Shown: in pieces, positions 5,461 through 8,187 of the stretch
Layout: the number at the start of each line of letters is the position of its first letter
How positions within the stretch are numbered: the first letter of the stretch is position 1
Assembly: GCA_001563965.1 (NCBI GenBank)
Contig: LKMS01000066.1
Location: 1-8,187, forward strand
From: Haloferacaceae archaeon PL-Br10_E2g29
GTDB lineage: Archaea > Halobacteriota > Halobacteria > Halobacteriales > Haloferacaceae
Length of the DNA: 8,187 bases
Direction of reading: 5' to 3'
Made by a program: the position numbers and the translations under genes
The notes under the pieces: generated by a model
The model's input: only the letters and a program-made list of their open reading frames with translations
Told to the model about the DNA's origin: nothing
The model's database searches: none

Positions 5461-5468
5461 TGTAAAAC

Positions 5469-6548
5469 ATGCCTCCCTACGAGATTCGTCAGTACCATCC
5501 CGATGACAAAAACGCCTTTCTGTCGCTCTATCGAACCGTTATGGGTCGCGAACAGGGAACCAAGTGGTTTGCGTGGAAATACGAACAGAACCCGTACACC
5601 GATCACGTACCCATGATCGTCGGCGTCGATGGTGGTGAGATTGTTGCGGCGAGACCGTTTTTTGCCCTTCCGATTTCACACAATGGCCGCTGTGAAACGG
5701 TGCTCCAACCGGCCGATGCAATGGTACACCCGGATCACCGCCGGCAAGGGTTGTTCACTCGGATGACCGAACGGGCGATTGAACAGTACACTGGTGCGTA
5801 TCGATTCTTTTTTAATTTCCCGAACGCCCGGTCGCTTTCTGGAAACCTCACCCTCGGCTGGCGGGTTGTCTCGAAGCGTCCATGCTACTACAGAATCGCC
5901 CATCCCGAACGGGTTGCAGCGGCGCAGACCGATCACAGGGCGATTCACCTTCTCGGCAAACTCGCCACACCGATCGCCACGAGATATCATCGGCTTCGAG
6001 ATTATACCGCCTCAGAGACCGCAACCACCACGGTTAGAACAGAGCCGAATCTCCTCCTCACCGAGCTTACTGCACTGTATGCGACGGCCGTATCTGATGA
6101 AATCCACGCCTGTCGTGACGAGCAGTTCTACCGGTGGCGTCTTGCCAATCCCAACTGGATCTACAGAACCTATCTCGCAGAGAACGCAAGCGGCCCCATC
6201 GCAGCCATCGTCACCGGAACGTCGGTTGGGCCTAGACCAACAACGACAAAACTCACCGACGTCGTCCCGGTCAAAAACGCGCCCGAACCGGCTCTCGTGG
6301 CTTTGATCGGGCAGATACTGACAGATCATGCAGAGACGGACATATTTGTCGCCCCGTCGCAAGGATTTCCTCGCGCGGTCCTCACCGCGTTTGGATTTCA
6401 CGCTGATAACCGGTTTCCCCTCTCGGCTCTGGCGTGCCAGACGACACACGTTGTCCGCGGGCTCAGCGACGACGGCGAACACAGTGCGGGCGAACTCACG
6501 GATCCGGCACGGTGGGCGTTGACGTTCATCGAAGAAGATACCAGCTAA
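5469..6548 (+). CDS. GNAT-family N-acyltransferase of a polysaccharide cluster
   Basis: The protein has 359 residues, long enough for two GNAT-like halves. Residues 5-140 hold the recognisable acetyl-CoA domain: YEIRQYHPDDKNAFLSLYR at the start, a central strand VGVDGGEIVAARPFFALP, and motif A as ADAMVHPDHRRQGLFTRM (82-99), whose R-R-Q-G-L-F loop binds the CoA pyrophosphate. FFFNFPNARSLSG (113-125) follows, as in related haloarchaeal acyltransferases. Residues 195-325 form a less conserved second half (EQFYRWRLANPN, IFVAPSQGFPRAVLTAFGF), and the C-terminus WALTFIEEDTS resembles ends I associate with this group. No membrane helix or signal is present, so it acts in the cytoplasm, probably acylating an amino sugar or sugar intermediate. 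The substrate is inferred from its neighbours. The gene converges on the deacetylase with 24 bases between them. Confidence 0.82.
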   Translation: MPPYEIRQYHPDDKNAFLSLYRTVMGREQGTKWFAWKYEQNPYTDHVPMIVGVDGGEIVAARPFFALPISHNGRCETVLQPADAMVHPDHRRQGLFTRMTERAIEQYTGAYRFFFNFPNARSLSGNLTLGWRVVSKRPCYYRIAHPERVAAAQTDHRAIHLLGKLATPIATRYHRLRDYTASETATTTVRTEPNLLLTELTALYATAVSDEIHACRDEQFYRWRLANPNWIYRTYLAENASGPIAAIVTGTSVGPRPTTTKLTDVVPVKNAPEPALVALIGQILTDHAETDIFVAPSQGFPRAVLTAFGFHADNRFPLSALACQTTHVVRGLSDDGEHSAGELTDPARWALTFIEEDTS

Positions 6549-6572
6549 GCGGCGAGCAAGCGGCGTGTTGCC

Positions 6573-7478
6573 TTACTGCGTTCGGTCGGCAATTTCTGCC
6601 ATCGTCTCGATTCTCAGCCCCGTCGTTTCACGTTTGCTCGCCGCGTACTCGATAATCGACTGCATTCGGCGAACATCCCGTTCGGTCTGGAGATTGTTTG
6701 GATGGAGCCACGCGTGAAAAATCCCGTCCGAACGGGCGGCACGATCGATTGCGTGTCTCGCCTGCCGAACGATCGGATCGAGCCCGACCGCCTCGAGTAC
6801 CGTTCGCGGTGTTCCTTCGAACCCGAACAGAAACAACGAGGGCGGAATGTTCACAAGGCCGTACTCATCGACGAACGGTTCGACCAGCTCGAGACGACCC
6901 GGGTCGACGGTCGACAGGAGTTTGTTGGCCATTCGTCCGAATCGGCTTTCGGTAGCTGCTCCGCTACCACGATAACAACTGAATCCGGTTTCGGCGAGGA
7001 GACCTCGGTGTCCGACGGCATTTCGGGGAAACACGAAGGAATCGTACTCGATCCCGAATGGCTGGGCGACGTCGATTGCGGCTTCCAGTTCGGCGCGGGC
7101 AATCGCGTTGGTCACGCGTGGATCATCGAACAACACGTGAGAAAATGAGTGACAACCGATGTCGTGGGCGGTTTCGGCCTCGACGATGGCTTCGATGAGA
7201 TCTGTCCCAAAGCGGAGATCCGGCCGCGACTGCCACGCCGTTCGCTCACGATCGAACCACCCGTCGATCGACAGATGCTCGGCGTGGATGCCATCACACT
7301 CCGCGAGCAAGAGGTGGCCGACGACGGCCCACGTGGCCGGCACCTCGTGCGTCTCGAAGGCCGAGAGCAGTCGCCGCCACCCGGTTCGGCCGGCGTCGAC
7401 ACGATCTATCGGCGGATCGGCCAGATCGTGAAAGCCCCAGCCGAGTTCCGCGTCAACCGAGAAGACAACCGAACCCAT
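6573..7478 (-). CDS. Polysaccharide deacetylase family protein (NodB/CE4-type)
   Basis: The protein has 301 residues and no signal peptide. The NodB-type barrel shows motif 1 as FSVDAELGWG (6-15), where the usual Asp-Asp pair is Asp9-Ala-Glu11. Motif 2 is HSFSH (110-114), giving the two metal-binding histidines. Motif 3 is represented by FVFPRNAVGHRGLL (148-161), and a late HAWLHPNN (255-262) supplies the expected histidine near the active site. The insertion at 170-250 with MANKLL and IPPSLFLFGF resembles deacetylases of surface-polysaccharide clusters. It probably removes an N- or O-acetyl group from a sugar in the cytoplasm or at the inner membrane face. The ATG at 7478 follows a Shine-Dalgarno-like GGTGA with 7 bases between, and the residues right after it begin the first strand of the fold. 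It lies 46 bases after the glycosyltransferase and is probably cotranscribed with it. Confidence 0.85.
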   Translation of the reverse strand: MGSVVFSVDAELGWGFHDLADPPIDRVDAGRTGWRRLLSAFETHEVPATWAVVGHLLLAECDGIHAEHLSIDGWFDRERTAWQSRPDLRFGTDLIEAIVEAETAHDIGCHSFSHVLFDDPRVTNAIARAELEAAIDVAQPFGIEYDSFVFPRNAVGHRGLLAETGFSCYRGSGAATESRFGRMANKLLSTVDPGRLELVEPFVDEYGLVNIPPSLFLFGFEGTPRTVLEAVGLDPIVRQARHAIDRAARSDGIFHAWLHPNNLQTERDVRRMQSIIEYAASKRETTGLRIETMAEIADRTQ

Positions 7479-7485
7479 TAGGTCG

Positions 7486-7490
7486 TCACC
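7486..7490 (-). promoter_or_regulatory. Shine-Dalgarno site of the deacetylase
   Basis: On the - strand GGTGA lies 7 bases before the ATG at 7478 and matches part of the archaeal GGAGGTGA consensus. No TATA-like element is visible in the 46-base gap, so the deacetylase is probably translated from a message begun upstream of the glycosyltransferase. Confidence 0.5.
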
Positions 7491-7524
7491 CGGTTGGGTG
7501 TCTCACCGTGGGTTTTCGACCCCA

Positions 7525-8187
7525 TCAGTTATCCACCCCCTTGTTTGCGTCGTGATCCTCAGCAGCCAGATCTGCCCCGCTCAGCACCTCACCTGTCGTG
7601 ACCACCTCGACCTCCGACAGCGGGAACGTCTCGGGGTTCGGGGTTGGTTGCATCAATCCAACGAGTAAGCCAGCGGCGCCCAAGCTTTTCGCAAACAGAA
7701 ACGTTGCGGCGCCACGGACACCGATTTTCGCTGCGATGACACTGAACAGTACCACCGAGAGCAGCACCCACCAAACAAACAGCAGTGAGATGAACCCTGA
7801 GACGATACCGACTGAAACCCACGCGAGCACGCCGAGTTTGTACCGTTGGCGACGCACGAGGTATCGCAGCACTGTCGGCGTGGTCTGCCACTTCCGTATC
7901 ATCTGCCCCGGCCCCAGGTAGTATCCCCGCTGCCAGCGTCTGAGTGGTTCGCGGATCGCCTTCTCCGTGTGGTGTCGGGCTGACACCTCCGGCAGACGGA
8001 CGAGTCGGTAGCCGTTTGTTGTAAGTTGTAACCCCACATCGATATCCTCGTTGCTGCGGAGATACGGATCGAACCCGCCGACCTCGGCCAGTGCGCCAGC
8101 ATCACAGAGCACGAACCCACCGAGCTCTTTGACCTCCGTGATCTCCGTCTGCGTCGAGTGGTTGAGACAGCCCTCGACGGCGGCGAC
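7525..8187 (-). CDS. GT2-family glycosyltransferase with C-terminal membrane helices (5' end outside window)
   Basis: The last 220 codons are present. The frame is open to the right edge, so the nucleotide-binding half is missing; the GTG at 8112 is internal. Residues visible in the window: ELGGFVLCDAGALAEVGGFD (21-40) is the acceptor-side loop typical of GT-A enzymes of family 2. NEDIDVGLQL (46-55) carries the Glu-Asp pair expected for the catalytic base, followed by GYRLVRLPEVSARHH (59-73). PLRRWQRGYYLG (81-92) corresponds to the conserved Arg-Trp region. Two to three hydrophobic helices follow (about 118-150 and 155-180), then a hydrophilic acidic tail of about 40 residues. It should add sugars to a lipid-linked glycan at the inner membrane face. 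It is the first gene of a probable operon with the deacetylase. Confidence 0.85.
   Translation of the reverse strand, partial: VAAVEGCLNHSTQTEITEVKELGGFVLCDAGALAEVGGFDPYLRSNEDIDVGLQLTTNGYRLVRLPEVSARHHTEKAIREPLRRWQRGYYLGPGQMIRKWQTTPTVLRYLVRRQRYKLGVLAWVSVGIVSGFISLLFVWWVLLSVVLFSVIAAKIGVRGAATFLFAKSLGAAGLLVGLMQPTPNPETFPLSEVEVVTTGEVLSGADLAAEDHDANKGVDN

Larger units (their letters stand above)
5201..5468 (+). other. Long leader (or doubtful 80-codon gene) before the acetyltransferase
   Basis: This stretch follows the TATA element directly. An open frame starts at GTG 5217 or ATG 5223 and ends at TAA 5463-5465, three bases before the acetyltransferase. Its product is basic (Arg and Lys outnumber Asp and Glu), contains rare codons such as CTA, ATA and AGG, and resembles nothing I know, so it is probably not translated. 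CGGAT is repeated three times at 5283-5297, and a perfect 7-bp hairpin follows at 5310-5329. I read it as an untranslated leader that may fold. Confidence 0.35.

Noticed and set aside
6548..6575. Terminator between the acetyltransferase and the deacetylase
   Set aside because: AAGCGGCG is a direct repeat here, but no inverted repeat longer than about 4 bp and no T-run could be found.
7497..7506. GGTGTCTCAC repeated from 5081-5090
   Set aside because: It is a ten-base match in an 8-kb window; the second copy has no inverted partner and lies in a short intra-operon gap, so chance is likely.

Overview
The window looks like a piece of a haloarchaeal (class Halobacteria) chromosome. The long reading frames encode acidic, Asp/Glu-rich and Lys-poor proteins with mostly G or C at third codon positions. 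Two small-protein families typical of this group are recognisable: a DUF7344-type winged-helix membrane protein and a HalOD1-type domain. Several starts sit about 25 bases downstream of an archaeal TATA-like element, as expected for leaderless transcripts. I cannot name the genus. No rRNA, tRNA, CRISPR array, complete insertion sequence or replication origin was seen.

Left part (1-1600), small regulatory-type genes. The first 42 bases may be the 3' end of an upstream membrane-protein gene. A + strand DUF7344-type gene (245-796) converges, with 3 bases between stops, on a - strand gene for a 73-residue protein of unknown family (800-1021). A 9-bp inverted repeat encloses both stops and could act as a shared terminator. 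The 73-residue gene overlaps by one base (TAATG) a likely 26-codon microgene (1021-1101), whose ATG lies about 26 bases from a TATA-like element carried in a duplicated 11-bp motif. Further upstream on the - strand is a HalOD1-type gene (1238-1555) with its own AT-rich promoter.

Gap 1590-2051. No confident gene is present. It holds a short acidic, gene-like fragment without a start (1695-1769), a weak TATA-like element, and a doubtful 69-codon frame whose stop overlaps the next start as ATGA.

Right part (2052-8187), cell-surface polysaccharide genes. In order: a MOP-superfamily oligosaccharide/polysaccharide flippase (+), a Tat-signal right-handed beta-helix protein (-), a GNAT-family N-acyltransferase (+), a NodB-type polysaccharide deacetylase (-), and the C-terminal two-thirds or so of a membrane-anchored GT2 glycosyltransferase that runs off the right edge (-). 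Together they suggest assembly of an exopolysaccharide or surface glycan: the glycosyltransferase builds, the acetyltransferase and deacetylase adjust acyl or amino groups, the flippase moves lipid-linked units across the membrane, and the exported beta-helix protein may bind, cleave or epimerise the finished polymer. This pathway is inferred from family membership and neighbourhood. Orientation alternates, so only the glycosyltransferase-deacetylase pair looks like an operon. The beta-helix and acetyltransferase genes diverge from a 454-bp region containing opposed TATA-like elements, nested inverted repeats and a long leader with a hairpin.

I see no clearly new defence or mobile system. The items most worth checking are the microgene pair with its repeated promoter, the inverted repeats wrapped around stop codons, the divergent control region, and the acetyltransferase/deacetylase/beta-helix combination.
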